NCBI RefSeq assembly: GCF_004115975.1
Contig: NZ_SDDZ01000002.1
Location: 556,361-620,360, forward strand
Length of the DNA stretch: 64,000 nucleotides
Source: Gelidibacter gilvus
Lineage (GTDB): Bacteria > Bacteroidota > Bacteroidia > Flavobacteriales > Flavobacteriaceae
Direction: 5' to 3'
Below, piece by piece: positions 36,466 to 46,199 of this stretch; position 1 is the stretch's first letter, and each line of letters starts with the position of its first letter. The notes under the pieces are model-generated. The model ran no database searches. It saw only the letters and a list, made by a program, of their open reading frames with translations, and had not been told where the DNA came from. The position numbers were made by a program, and so were the translations under genes.

Positions 36466-37500
36466 ATGAGAAACCAACACTATGATTTAGATACCCCCAG
36501 TGATCAATTTATTACCATTCTTTTAGTTTTTATATGTCTGTTTGTAATACTGGTTTTTAGAAATTGGTACAACCTATATAAGAAACGGAGTTTCAGGAAA
36601 GAGAATGAAAGGTTAATAGAACAGTTAAAAGCAAACCAGCGTGATATTGAAAATTTTAATAGCCAAGTACGAAAAACGAAGTCTTTTGAACAGCGACTTA
36701 AACTCAGTCAGGCAGCAATTACTCAATTAGATAACGAGCTAAGAGCCTATAAAGAGAAGTTCTATTCCACATTAAGCCAGAAAGAAAAAGAAATAGAGGA
36801 ACAGAAGGATGTCATCAATCACCAGAAAATAGCTTATGAACGTTATGTTAATTTTAAAAACGTTGAAACTAACAATACCAGGCTTGGGGCACATTTTATT
36901 AAGAATGTGATAAATCAGATCTATATAGATCTAATTACTGCAGAAAATAACCCTAAATCATTTTTAGGCGTTTATTACAGTTTCAAAAGAACAGAAAACA
37001 GAGTTCCATCGCTAAAAGCATTAAAGCATATTTTTAAGCTTTTGGACTATAATGTTTACGCTTTAAATAAAGAACACATCAGTTTAGACGAGGAATGGAG
37101 ACATATTGAAATGTTTATGGAGTTAATTCAATATCTTAAACCAAATGCCAACATCAAATTAGAAACCCTGATAAGTCTAGAGCAAAAAAGACATTTAAAA
37201 ATAAAGCCTACTTTATTTTTTCCGTTTGTAGAAAATGCTTTAAAACATGGAAGTTTAAATAATGAGAACTCTTTTATACGAATTGTTTTAAAAGAAAATG
37301 AAGACAAACAATTAAGCTATTGCCTAGTGAATAGTGCAGAACAAAGATTAGATGGCGATAATAAAGTCCCACCAACTTCTAATTTTGGTTTAAATGCACT
37401 ACAACAATTGCTTAATGCCTACTACCCTAATAGCAAATTAGAACACAGAATATTACCAAACAACCAATATCTATCTGAGCTAACCTTAAACCTGAATTAA
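36466..37500 (+). CDS. LytS/YehU-type sensor histidine kinase
   Basis: A 344-residue protein. One membrane helix (about 15-32) has almost no periplasmic part before it, then a long coiled coil (about 42-125). The His_kinase domain has the phospho-acceptor His 143 in GAHFIKNVINQIY, the N-box FVENALKHGS and a weak G-box NFGLNALQQLL. With no extracellular sensor it probably senses within the membrane or cytoplasm. Its stop directly abuts the start of the LytTR regulator gene. It is divergent from the viperin gene with a 207-base shared upstream region. Confidence 0.85.
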   Translation: MRNQHYDLDTPSDQFITILLVFICLFVILVFRNWYNLYKKRSFRKENERLIEQLKANQRDIENFNSQVRKTKSFEQRLKLSQAAITQLDNELRAYKEKFYSTLSQKEKEIEEQKDVINHQKIAYERYVNFKNVETNNTRLGAHFIKNVINQIYIDLITAENNPKSFLGVYYSFKRTENRVPSLKALKHIFKLLDYNVYALNKEHISLDEEWRHIEMFMELIQYLKPNANIKLETLISLEQKRHLKIKPTLFFPFVENALKHGSLNNENSFIRIVLKENEDKQLSYCLVNSAEQRLDGDNKVPPTSNFGLNALQQLLNAYYPNSKLEHRILPNNQYLSELTLNLN

Positions 37501-38256
37501 TTGATACGTTATATACTAGTAGACGACAACCAAAGTGTTTTACATTCTGTAAAAACAAAAATAGACGCTTTACCGAAAGATTATGATCTGCAACATATAA
37601 AGAGCTATGACAGTTCTAAAAAAGCGTTTGAAGAAGTGAACGAAAGTGATTACGATTTATTGATTGTAGATTATGAAATGCCAGTGTATAATGGTCTTGA
37701 ATTAGCTCAAAAAATTGGAAGGAACAAGAAAATCATCTTTTTAACCTCCACGATTGATAACGAAAAAAGAATAATTAACACACTTGATATTTCTGGGTAT
37801 TTAAGTAAGCCGTTTGACCTAGAAGAATTTAAGGATATTATTAAACATAAAATTATCGGCAAAATAAATCCCACAAAAGCATCTCTAAAACCTCACATAA
37901 TAACCTTAAACATTAGCGCCAACAAAGATGTGCGTTTCCCAACCAATCAAGTGTATTACATTAGTAAATCATTGACTAAAAATGGTGAACAGCCCATAAA
38001 AAATTATGTACATATTTATGGGAAAAATGATGTTGTTTTATATAGGAACGTGAGAATGACTATAAATGACCTTTATAAAATATTAGCAGATTACAACTTT
38101 GAGAAGATCGATCAGAGTAATATAATTAACATGGATTATTTAAAAGAGCGTGACAACATGCATATTAGACTTCAGGATTGCCAAGAAACTTTCGAGGTTA
38201 CGACCAAGCAGAAGCCAGGATTAGTTGCAAAATTGAGAGCTAAATTAATGGGCTAA
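37501..38256 (+). CDS. LytTR-family response regulator
   Basis: A 251-residue protein that begins with TTG right after the kinase stop codon; no ATG is suitable upstream. Residues 1-120 are a receiver domain (YILVDDNQSV, phospho-acceptor Asp 57 in LLIVDYEMP, Lys in YLSKPFD). Residues about 150-251 are a LytTR DNA-binding domain (KNYVHIYGKNDVVLYRN, FEKIDQSNIINMDYL). It pairs with the upstream kinase. By position it is the best candidate to bind the 51-bp element that occurs twice around the viperin cassette, but that is inference. Confidence 0.88.
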   Translation: MIRYILVDDNQSVLHSVKTKIDALPKDYDLQHIKSYDSSKKAFEEVNESDYDLLIVDYEMPVYNGLELAQKIGRNKKIIFLTSTIDNEKRIINTLDISGYLSKPFDLEEFKDIIKHKIIGKINPTKASLKPHIITLNISANKDVRFPTNQVYYISKSLTKNGEQPIKNYVHIYGKNDVVLYRNVRMTINDLYKILADYNFEKIDQSNIINMDYLKERDNMHIRLQDCQETFEVTTKQKPGLVAKLRAKLMG

Positions 38257-38442
38257 ATATCACAAATCTTAGCTAACATGACTGAATCTATATTAGAATT
38301 ACACTACCAAAAATCCTGTACTCTCAAATTTCTCTAATAACACCTCACCTATCTGCTGATCCCGAAGCTCGTAGCGTTTGGGCTGTTACTTGCAATTTCG
38401 CCTGGCAATGAAACAATAAAGGCGAGAAGTTGGGCAAACACA

Positions 38443-38730
38443 CTACAACTCATCAAACAAATCCTTCCAATCTGAATTTGTACGTTCAATTAACGTTATT
38501 TTTTTTGCTCTGCTTCCTGCTTTAATTTTTTTCTCACGACCAATAGCATCACCTATCATTTGGTACACTTCATAATAAACCAATTTATCAAGGTTATACC
38601 GTGCCGTAAACGACTTTTTATCGTGTTTTTCTTTATGTTGTATGATACGCTCTTTTAGATATGCAGTAACCCCAACATATAATGTTGTGTTGTTTTTATT
38701 GGTTAGTATGTACACATATCCTGGTTTCAT
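38443..38730 (-). CDS. GIY-YIG nuclease family protein
   Basis: A 95-residue protein, started at the ATG at 38730, because the family begins MKPGYVYILTNKNNTTLYVGVT, which contains the GIY (YVYIL) and YIG (YVGVT) elements. Conserved Arg (LKERIIQHK) and Glu (AIGREKKIK) residues of the URI/UvrC-like nuclease are present. These small UPF0213-type proteins are common in Bacteroidetes; their role is uncertain. The REP array begins within about 60 bases upstream, and several Bacteroidetes genes of this kind sit beside REP DNA. Confidence 0.82.
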   Translation of the reverse strand: MKPGYVYILTNKNNTTLYVGVTAYLKERIIQHKEKHDKKSFTARYNLDKLVYYEVYQMIGDAIGREKKIKAGSRAKKITLIERTNSDWKDLFDEL

Positions 38731-38789
38731 GATATTTTTTTCATTACGAGTCCGCACCAAATCGCCATTAAGAGCCCACCACCCCTGCG

Positions 38790-39790
38790 TCATTGCGAGT
38801 CCTCCTCCCCTTCGTCATTGCGAATCCTCCACCATTGCGTCATTGCGATTCCTCCACCCTTACGTCATTGCGAATCCACCACCCTTGCGTCATTGCGAGC
38901 GAGGTACAAGCGCGGCAATCTGTAAGTTATTTAGTTCGTCTCTTGCTTCACAAGACCGCATAGTCCTTCGTTTGCCAATCCACCCTTCCGTCTTGCGAGC
39001 CCACACCCTTACGTCATTGCGAATCCTCCACCATTACGTCATTGCGTGTCCTCCACCATTGCGTCATTGCGAATCCTCCACCATTGCGTCATTGCGAGCG
39101 AGGTACGAGCGCGGCAATCTGTAAGTTATTTAGTTCTTCTCTTGCTTCACAAGCCCGCATAGTCCTTCGTTTGCCAATCCACCCTTACGTCATTGCGAAT
39201 CCACCACCCTTGCGTCATTGCGTATCCTCCACCCCTGCTTCATTGCGAATCCACCACCCTTGCGTCATTGCGAGCGAGGTACGAGCGCGGCAATCTGTAA
39301 GTTATTTAGTTCGTCTCTTGCTTCACAAGCCCGCATAGTCCTTCCTTTGCCAATCCACCCTTCCGTGTTGCGAGCCCAACACCCTTACGTCATTGCGAAT
39401 CCACCACCCTTGCGTCATTGCGAATCCACCACCCTTGCGTCATTGCGAGCGAGGTACGAGCGCGGCAATCTGTAAGTTACTTAGTTCGTCTCTTGCTTCA
39501 CAAGCCCGCATAGTCCTTCGTTTGCCAATCCACCCTTCCGTCTTGCGAGCCCAACACCCTTACGTCATTGCGAGCCCACACCCTCGCGTCATTGCGAATC
39601 CTCCACCATTGCGTCATTCCGAGTCCTCCACCCTTGCGTCATTGCGAGCGAGGTACGAGCGCGGCAATCTGTAAGTTATTTAGTTCGTCTTATTGTTCAC
39701 AAGCCCACGCTGTCATTCGTTTGCGAGTCCTCCACGCCTTACGTCATTGCGAGCGAGGTACGAGCGCGGCAATCTATAAGTTTAATAGTT
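38790..39790. repeat. Hierarchical REP array
   Basis: About 1 kb of nested repeats. The short unit of 24 bases (TCCACCACCCTTGCGTCATT plus GCGA or variants) is repeated many times. A REP core GCGAGCGAGGTACGAGCG with flanking ATTGC/GCAAT arms occurs six times, its GAGC starting at 38897, 39096, 39272, 39447, 39646 and 39751. Spacings are 199, 176, 175, 199 and 105, differing by one 24-base unit. Between the cores a non-palindromic segment (GTAAGTTATTTAGTTCGTCT and TTGCTTCACAAGCCCGC) is also repeated. All plus-strand frames in the array are repeat translations, not genes. Confidence 0.9.
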
Positions 39791-39817
39791 CGTTGCTAAT
39801 ACTCTCTTTGAGACGAT

Positions 39818-41401
39818 TCACTCCAGATCGATTGCCTCCACAGACTTTTTCAATGTGTCGAATAAATTATTTAAAATTTCATCCATAACCAATATCTGTG
39901 TTTCGGTGTAATGAAAGTTATGATGCGCATATTGGGCATGTTTATCCACTTTGGTGTAGAACTTCTTACCATCAAGCTTTTCAAACAGAAATTCTGTATT
40001 TGCTAGGCTTGTATTCGCGTGAAGGCATAGTTGCCAAAGGCTAAAGGCTGAAAGTTGATTGGGTAGATATGCGATAGTACTATAGACCAAAGTACGTAAG
40101 ATTCTGAGAACACAGGTGCTGAACAAGATGGGCAGAGCCCCTGTTGTAGACTCATCATTGTGTTCGCGCAGCATAAAGTAAGTTGCGACTATTTCCTTGG
40201 TAGCTATAAAATAATAATCAAGATCAGGATAATAGCAGGAATATGGATGGCTCCAATGGAGTGATGGCCATTGCGCTTCGGACGAAAATACTCGGTTCTC
40301 GGGAAGCATAACGGCTTGAAAGAATTGTTGATGAACAAACAAATGCTCTTGAATCCATAGGCGACTATGGCCAATAAGCACCACCTCGCATTCGTCTCGG
40401 TCTGCTATAGATTGTTGCAACCTATTGAGGGTGTTTGTACCCAAGCCCGAACCAATAAGTAGAAGGTAATACAGAACACCAGTAGCAGTGTCTTTAGTAC
40501 CAAAACAAAAAACTTCTTCAGGGGCTACGGTCTTTACGAGATACGAGACAATTTGGGTCAATTCAGAGGATGTTGTTGCAGACGCATCGGCAACACCCAT
40601 AGTTTGTGATGGGAGATGATTTTTCAAGAGGTGTTTGAGTTCTATAAATCGGTCAACCACCATATTACATAATTGATCATCCATTGCTTGAACGTTCACC
40701 AATAGCTCTGGATTTGTATGGCAATTCTCTGAATTCTCAGCATCTTTTTCAGCCCTTTCCAATTGTGATATCAAATAATAGGTCCGCTCTGAACTCTTCA
40801 CAAACAAGCGTGCTAAGCCAAGAACTACATAGGAAAGTCTATGGATACGTTGGTGCAGATTATCCGAGAAAAAATGGTTCCCCAAATACAGCGTCTCCAA
40901 ATAAGTGATATGATTTTTAAAGGTGGATTGATATGTCAAAAAAACAGATGTTATGGCATTAAGCGATTCAAAATTACGCACTTGTGTAAGCAGGAGATCG
41001 TGACCGGAATGAAATCTTTCACGGTAGTGATGATATCTTTTTTTAAACCGTTCCCATTTAATATCCATACCGTCCGATGCTTCAGAGTTTTTATAAATTA
41101 GAGCTCCTTTGTGGCAGTAATAGGCAATGAACGGATTTCCAATTCTATCGGTTCGCATCATTAAAAAATAGCGGAGCACGTTCACTTGCACACTGTAGTG
41201 TGCTCGGGCTTGACGCACCCACTTCCGGGAGGCCACTTTGGATACATCATTATATTCGACCATAACAAGAACGATTTGTGCCAATGCCGAAGTTGTGGCT
41301 GGATGGTAGAATATTTGTGCGACGGGCAATTCTCTGGTCAGTTGCAGTAGTTTTTCTTGCAAGGAGCTGTCAAGGGCTGTGGATTTGAAAAGTGTTTCCA
41401 T
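39818..41401 (-). CDS. Large protein with degenerate nucleotidyltransferase (MNT) and HEPN-like domains
   Basis: A 527-residue protein from the ATG at 41401. The N-terminal 280 residues are helical with no recognised fold. Residues about 290-390 look like a MNT nucleotidyltransferase fold (APEEVFCFGTKDTATGVLYY), but the GS and DxD catalytic residues are replaced (GT, YYLLL). The C-terminal 130 residues resemble a HEPN helical domain (ATYFMLREHNDESTT and later HHNFHYTETQILVMDEIL). Bacteroidetes have such proteins of unknown role; MNT/HEPN pairs are often toxin-antitoxin modules. A gene for a 176-aa protein lies 97 bases upstream on the same strand. Confidence 0.5.
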   Translation of the reverse strand: METLFKSTALDSSLQEKLLQLTRELPVAQIFYHPATTSALAQIVLVMVEYNDVSKVASRKWVRQARAHYSVQVNVLRYFLMMRTDRIGNPFIAYYCHKGALIYKNSEASDGMDIKWERFKKRYHHYRERFHSGHDLLLTQVRNFESLNAITSVFLTYQSTFKNHITYLETLYLGNHFFSDNLHQRIHRLSYVVLGLARLFVKSSERTYYLISQLERAEKDAENSENCHTNPELLVNVQAMDDQLCNMVVDRFIELKHLLKNHLPSQTMGVADASATTSSELTQIVSYLVKTVAPEEVFCFGTKDTATGVLYYLLLIGSGLGTNTLNRLQQSIADRDECEVVLIGHSRLWIQEHLFVHQQFFQAVMLPENRVFSSEAQWPSLHWSHPYSCYYPDLDYYFIATKEIVATYFMLREHNDESTTGALPILFSTCVLRILRTLVYSTIAYLPNQLSAFSLWQLCLHANTSLANTEFLFEKLDGKKFYTKVDKHAQYAHHNFHYTETQILVMDEILNNLFDTLKKSVEAIDLE

Positions 41402-41497
41402 GAGATGATTTTTTAAAAGGTTACCAGTCAAAGCTCTTCTATAACAATAGGATATTCTAATCCATTACTAGATATATTATTCTGATGGAAGGGTATT

Positions 41498-42028
41498 CTA
41501 TTTGATCTTTTCAAGACCACTTTCACGCATAATCTGGCTTGCATCAAGCATTTTTATCAAATGGATATAAGGTGTGATCAGATCATAATCAAATTCTGCG
41601 ACATTAGGGGATAATGATATATGTATGATTTCACATAGAAAAAAGTCAAATTCATCTAATGATTTCTCTGCAAATGCAGTTTGAAATACTGTAAACGGAT
41701 TGGCATATTCTTCCTTTGTCAATGAAGCTCGGTGAAGAATCGATTTACAGTCAGATACCTCCTTGACTTTCCATTTTTTTCCTTTGTATTGTAGGCAAAA
41801 ACAAGCCTTAAGAAAAGAGCGAAGGATGGTGTAGAAAACAAATACCCGTCCTGGATATTCTTTTTTGTAAACTTTTCCATTGTAGCAGTGAAGTACTACT
41901 TCACTTAAATTTTGTTTATAATAATCAAGATGTGCAAAGTCGAAAATGGCATCAAATGCCTCAAATGGACTTTTTGTAGTAAACCCGGCCCAAAATCTTG
42001 TTTCAAAAGATGTTATATTCTTTTTCAT
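41498..42028 (-). CDS. Conserved hypothetical protein, 176 aa
   Basis: No signal or membrane segment. Visible features are an aromatic N-terminus (TRFWAGFTTKSPFEAFDAIF) and a DFAHLDYYK motif, then largely helical sequence. I do not recognise a family. It is likely in one operon with the MNT/HEPN-like gene downstream (97 bases) and is divergent from an XRE regulator, the layout of a regulated effector pair. Confidence 0.6.
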   Translation of the reverse strand: MKKNITSFETRFWAGFTTKSPFEAFDAIFDFAHLDYYKQNLSEVVLHCYNGKVYKKEYPGRVFVFYTILRSFLKACFCLQYKGKKWKVKEVSDCKSILHRASLTKEEYANPFTVFQTAFAEKSLDEFDFFLCEIIHISLSPNVAEFDYDLITPYIHLIKMLDASQIMRESGLEKIK

Positions 42029-42204
42029 AATCAGAAGATTTAATATTATCCATCGAAGTTCTATTTTTCGGAAAAGATAATCTATACGGGATACGGATAT
42101 TTTATCCCATAAAAAGGGATATTATACTGAATATTTTTGCTAATTTTACCTTTCAGCATACCACCCAATTGGCTATAGAAGCCGCCAATAATAACACGAG
42201 TATT

Positions 42205-42615
42205 ATGGAACAGAAAATACATCAAGGACGCAATATCAAACGCTTCAGGGAAATGCTGGGCATAAAGCAGGAAGCCCTTGCCTATGAGCTTGGTGAGGAT
42301 TGGAACCAAAAAAAGATTTCTATCCTGGAGCAAAAGAACCAGATTGAAACGCCTTTGTTGGAACAGATTTCTGAGGTGCTCAAAATACCTGTAGAGGCCT
42401 TCCAAAATTTTGATGAGGAGCAGGCCGTGAATATTATTTCCAATACATTCACAGATTTTAAAGATGGAGCATCGGCAATCAATATAAAACCTGTATTTAA
42501 CCCTATTGAGCAAATCATAAAACTCCACGACGAAAAAATCGCCCTCTATGAGCGGATGCTGAAAGAGAAGGACGAGATGATGGCGCGCTTGGAGCGATTG
42601 ATTGAAGGGAAATGA
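42205..42615 (+). CDS. XRE-family helix-turn-helix regulator
   Basis: A 136-residue protein started at the ATG at 42205 (the frame opens at a TTG 12 codons earlier). Residues 8-65 form an XRE helix-turn-helix (RNIKRFREMLGIKQEALAYE, then QKKISILEQK). The C-terminus has a coiled coil (IALYERMLKEKDEMMARLER). It is divergent from the 176-aa and MNT/HEPN-like genes, with 140 AT-rich bases between the frames, so it probably represses that pair. Confidence 0.85.
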   Translation: MEQKIHQGRNIKRFREMLGIKQEALAYELGEDWNQKKISILEQKNQIETPLLEQISEVLKIPVEAFQNFDEEQAVNIISNTFTDFKDGASAINIKPVFNPIEQIIKLHDEKIALYERMLKEKDEMMARLERLIEGK

Positions 42616-42657
42616 TGTCGTTTTGGAAGCCCTCTGATATGGCGTCCATGGTACATG

Positions 42658-42689
42658 AGATTGCCGCGCTCGTACCTCGATCGCAATGA
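42658..42689 (-). repeat. Solitary REP core, inverted
   Basis: AGATTGCCGCGCTCGTACCT followed by CGATCGCAATGA is the reverse complement of the REP core of the array at 38.8-39.8 kb, with two or so differences. It lies just after the XRE gene. Confidence 0.85.
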
Positions 42690-42870
42690 ATTCCAATTAA
42701 AACCTAAATTACCATAGCAAAAACTTCCCGCTGCCACTCGCCTAAACCCGATTACCTATTTCCTTATCCAATTTATTATATACAATCAAAACATTTGTGC
42801 GGAAAACCGCATAGCATTTAAAGCTTAAAGTTATATCTTCATACTTTAATAACCTTAAATTCAAATTATT

Positions 42871-43017
42871 ATGGCAGTAAAACACATTCCAACACATGAA
42901 GTCCATGTAGGCAGCAAAGGCGGCACCACAGGATGCGGTACAGACACGAATAAGCTTTCCACGCATTGGCAGAATACCAATGAAAGGGTCACTTGTAGAA
43001 AAAATGGATGTAATTAA
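42871..43017 (+). CDS. Small Cys-containing protein, 48 aa
   Basis: The ATG at 42871 follows an AT-rich leader. The product begins MAVKHIPTHEVHVGSKGGTT and carries GCGTDTN, THW and VTCRKNGC, giving three Cys and several His residues that could bind a metal. Short Bacteroidetes proteins of the form HVGxKGGxTGCG...THW...VTCxKxGC are known to me only as hypotheticals. It is convergent with hsdR. Confidence 0.6.
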   Translation: MAVKHIPTHEVHVGSKGGTTGCGTDTNKLSTHWQNTNERVTCRKNGCN

Positions 43018-43134
43018 ACGTATTCATTCTTAACAGTTAAGGCATGTCAGAATATAGATGTGCCTTTATCTTCCCAATTCCATTAGAAAATTAAATAAAA
43101 TGTTCTTATTTAATATATGCACTTAGAATGAAAA

Positions 43135-46100
43135 TCACAAATTCCCCACGCTCGCCATCCGCTTCATAGTATCAAAAAACGCCTGGTAAAAAGTTTCGTC
43201 TTTAGCGTATAAACGATACAAATCCAATTCCTGTTTTCGTTGTTTTGACATCACATCATCAAGAATTTTTCGGAAAGCCAAATCCTTGTTTTGCTCGTCG
43301 TGGTTTTCGGCAACTTTGGTTTGGAAATCAGGATGGGCTTGGATGGATTTGCTTAGGCTAATGAATTTTAGGCGTTGGTCGTCTGGCGTGGCTTCCCAGC
43401 CTTGGAACCAACGTTCGTTAAAAGATTGAATGATCAATTCCAATGGATCTCTTTCTTCTTCGCCACCGTACGCACCACGCGGTGAAGGATTTTGTGGATC
43501 CAACTCAGATTCTGAATCATCTAATCCAATACTCTGGTTCAACTTCACACGTTCCAATCCGTAGGTTGATAAGTCCACCGAATTTAATAGTTCGTCCATG
43601 CCATCGATATCTGGATCTGAGATTGGCAGTTTAGGAATTAAGAATTTCAAGAACCAAAACAGCTTTTCCCAAATCAGCATTTCAAATTCGAGAATGGATG
43701 CCATCTGCCCATAAATTTTCACAAACTGCTTGGCTTTAATTTTAAAATCGGCTTTGTCCTCATCTTCTAACTCCAATTCCGTTTTAAACCGCTCTGCAGC
43801 GGTATCGATAATCGGACTCAACAATTCCGCATCTACTTTTTGGAAAAACAATTCGTTGAAATTCTCGACCTCAGCCCATTCGTAAACACCTACGTCATCC
43901 AACACATTTTTTAATTCGTGAAGTACATTGACATCGGTCGCTTCACTTAAGGAGGTGGCCGTATAGAACGGATCAAAAGAGGTTTTGATATCCTCAATGG
44001 AGTTAAAGAAATCGAGGATAAAAAGGTCTTCCGTACGCTTACCCAGCTTATCTGCCGATCGGTTTAAACGTGATAATGCCTGAACTGCCATGACACCCTG
44101 CAGTTTCTTATCCACATACATGGCGCACAGTTTAGGCTGATCAAATCCGGTGAGGTATTTATTGGCAACAACCAACATGCGGTAGTCATCTTCATTAAAT
44201 TTATCTGCCGTGTCCTTATCTGCAAAACCATTCATTTCTGATTCAGAATAGTCTATGCCGTCAATGGTTTTGGTGCCAGAAAAAGCAATGACCACTTTAA
44301 AAGGACTGCCTTTATCCTCCAATATTCGTGTTAACGATTTATAATATTTTATAGCAGATTCAATACTTTGCGTGACCACCATGGCCTTCCCTTTGCCCTT
44401 GAGGCGCTTTTGATTGACGATTTGTGGAATGAAATGATCCAGAATAATCTCCGCTTTGGTGTGAATGGTTTGTTGGTGTTGTTCTACAAAAGCACGCAAT
44501 TTCTTTTGGGCTTTTCCAGTATCAAACAGCGGATTATCCTCAATGGATTTCTCTATTTCATAATAGCTTTTAAGGGTGGTATAATTGGCAAGAACATCCA
44601 AAATAAAGCCTTCTTCTATCGCTTGTTTCATTGAATAGAGATGGAAAGGCTCAAAGCTGCCATCGTCCTGCTTTACCCCAAACTTTTCCAAAGTAATGGC
44701 TTTTGGAGTTGCCGTAAATGCCATATAAGACGCATTGCCTCGCATTTTGCGCGATTGCATCGCAAGAATGATTTTATCCTGCACATGCATTTCCTCATCA
44801 GGGTCGAGTTGTTGCCCCATCGCTTCGTTCATTTTGTCGTGGGCCGTACCACTTTGGCTACTGTGGGCTTCGTCAATAATCACGGCAAAACGCTTCTCAC
44901 TTAAATCGGCAATGCCATCAACGATGAATGGAAACTTTTGAATGGTGGTAATGATGATCTTTTTGCCTTGCTCCAGGCTGTCACGTAATTCTTTAGACGA
45001 ATAAGCAGGAGCGACAATGTTTTTCACTTCGGAAAACTCCTTGATATTGTCACGCAATTGTTTGTCTAATAAACGCCTGTCTGTAACCACAATAACCGAA
45101 TCAAACAACGGATGGTCCATACCTCTACTTCCAGGCACATTTTCGTTTTGCGGATAGGTTTCTATCAATTGATAAGCTGCCCAAGTGATGGAATTTGATT
45201 TTCCCGAACCTGCCGAATGTTGAATCAAATAGGTTTGCCCTACGCCTACTCTACTGGCGTGATCTAAGATGCCACGAACAACATCCATTTGGTGGTACCG
45301 TGGAAAAAATAAGGTGCGCGAATTGAGTGCGTCTTTCTTGCTACCATCCAAGCGCACAAAATGCTGAATAATATTTGCTAAGCTTTTTCTAGTAAATACT
45401 TCTTCCCATAAATACGCGGTTTTGTGACCCAACGGATTTGTAGGATTGCCTTTTCCGTGATTGTTGCCTTTATTAAACGGAAGAAAGAAGGTGCTTCTGC
45501 CATTTAGTTTGGTCGTCATATACGCCTCGTCCGTATCTACGGCAAAGTGGACAATGCTTCTCGCAAATTGTAAAAGCGGTTGGGTGGTGTCGCGTTGGGT
45601 TTTATATTGTTGTTGTCCGTGAACTCTTGCGTTTTGCCCTGTCCACTGGTTTTTTAGTTCCATCGTGACTAATGGCAAACCATTTACAAACAATACCATA
45701 TCGATTTCTTCTCGTGGGTTGTCCACAGAGTAGCGCAACTGTCTGGTAACACTGAATCTGTTCTGCTCAAAGTTTTCTTTTACCGCTTTACTACTGCTTG
45801 CCAACGGCAAAACATAAAACAAGGTAAAATGCGCATCATCCACATCCAGTCCTTTTTTGAGTAGATGCAGGATGCCATATTTTTTGACCATACGGTCATA
45901 GCGATTTAGGATTTTTAGTTTCCAGTCGCTTTGCCTTTGGATTTTCTCCAACTCTTCTTTTTGGGTGGCTTCCAAAAACTGCCAGAAAAAGTTTTCGTCT
46001 AAGGCAAACTGTGCATTAAAATGATGCGGTTGCCCAATAAAATAACCGTTGCCAGCACGATACATTTCGCCAGATTCGTTGACACCATCAACAGTAAGAC

Positions 46101-46188
46101 CTTCGGCTTTTAGAGTCTCAAGCGTTGTACCGGTCAATTGTTTTTCTATGGTGGATTCTAGGGCTTGTTCGTTGGTTTGGCTATGCAT
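43135..46188 (-). CDS. hsdR: Type I restriction endonuclease subunit R
   Basis: A 1017-residue protein. The N-terminal nuclease domain contains EIDMVLFVNGLPLVTMELKN (PD-ExK style: D, then ELK, about 165-185). The helicase motor has Walker A SAGSGKSN (about 326), the DEAH box VIIDEAHSS, motif III FTATP and motif VI QALSRLNR. It translocates DNA and cleaves unmodified sites together with HsdM and HsdS. A short PSPRGAYGG segment near residue 905 looks like an inserted linker. It is the last gene of the five-gene operon, 11 bases after the DUF262 gene. Confidence 0.95.
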   Translation of the reverse strand: MHSQTNEQALESTIEKQLTGTTLETLKAEGLTVDGVNESGEMYRAGNGYFIGQPHHFNAQFALDENFFWQFLEATQKEELEKIQRQSDWKLKILNRYDRMVKKYGILHLLKKGLDVDDAHFTLFYVLPLASSSKAVKENFEQNRFSVTRQLRYSVDNPREEIDMVLFVNGLPLVTMELKNQWTGQNARVHGQQQYKTQRDTTQPLLQFARSIVHFAVDTDEAYMTTKLNGRSTFFLPFNKGNNHGKGNPTNPLGHKTAYLWEEVFTRKSLANIIQHFVRLDGSKKDALNSRTLFFPRYHQMDVVRGILDHASRVGVGQTYLIQHSAGSGKSNSITWAAYQLIETYPQNENVPGSRGMDHPLFDSVIVVTDRRLLDKQLRDNIKEFSEVKNIVAPAYSSKELRDSLEQGKKIIITTIQKFPFIVDGIADLSEKRFAVIIDEAHSSQSGTAHDKMNEAMGQQLDPDEEMHVQDKIILAMQSRKMRGNASYMAFTATPKAITLEKFGVKQDDGSFEPFHLYSMKQAIEEGFILDVLANYTTLKSYYEIEKSIEDNPLFDTGKAQKKLRAFVEQHQQTIHTKAEIILDHFIPQIVNQKRLKGKGKAMVVTQSIESAIKYYKSLTRILEDKGSPFKVVIAFSGTKTIDGIDYSESEMNGFADKDTADKFNEDDYRMLVVANKYLTGFDQPKLCAMYVDKKLQGVMAVQALSRLNRSADKLGKRTEDLFILDFFNSIEDIKTSFDPFYTATSLSEATDVNVLHELKNVLDDVGVYEWAEVENFNELFFQKVDAELLSPIIDTAAERFKTELELEDEDKADFKIKAKQFVKIYGQMASILEFEMLIWEKLFWFLKFLIPKLPISDPDIDGMDELLNSVDLSTYGLERVKLNQSIGLDDSESELDPQNPSPRGAYGGEEERDPLELIIQSFNERWFQGWEATPDDQRLKFISLSKSIQAHPDFQTKVAENHDEQNKDLAFRKILDDVMSKQRKQELDLYRLYAKDETFYQAFFDTMKRMASVGNL

Positions 46189-46199
46189 TGGTAAGTATT

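Noticed and set aside
38790..39790. CRISPR array
   Set aside because: The units are spaced irregularly (105 to 199 bases), the sequences between cores are themselves repeats, and no cas gene is near. It fits a REP array.
38642..39888. Overlapping plus-strand frames of 85-160 codons in the REP array
   Set aside because: They translate the repeats (PPLRHCE-type peptides) and have no conserved domain or start context.
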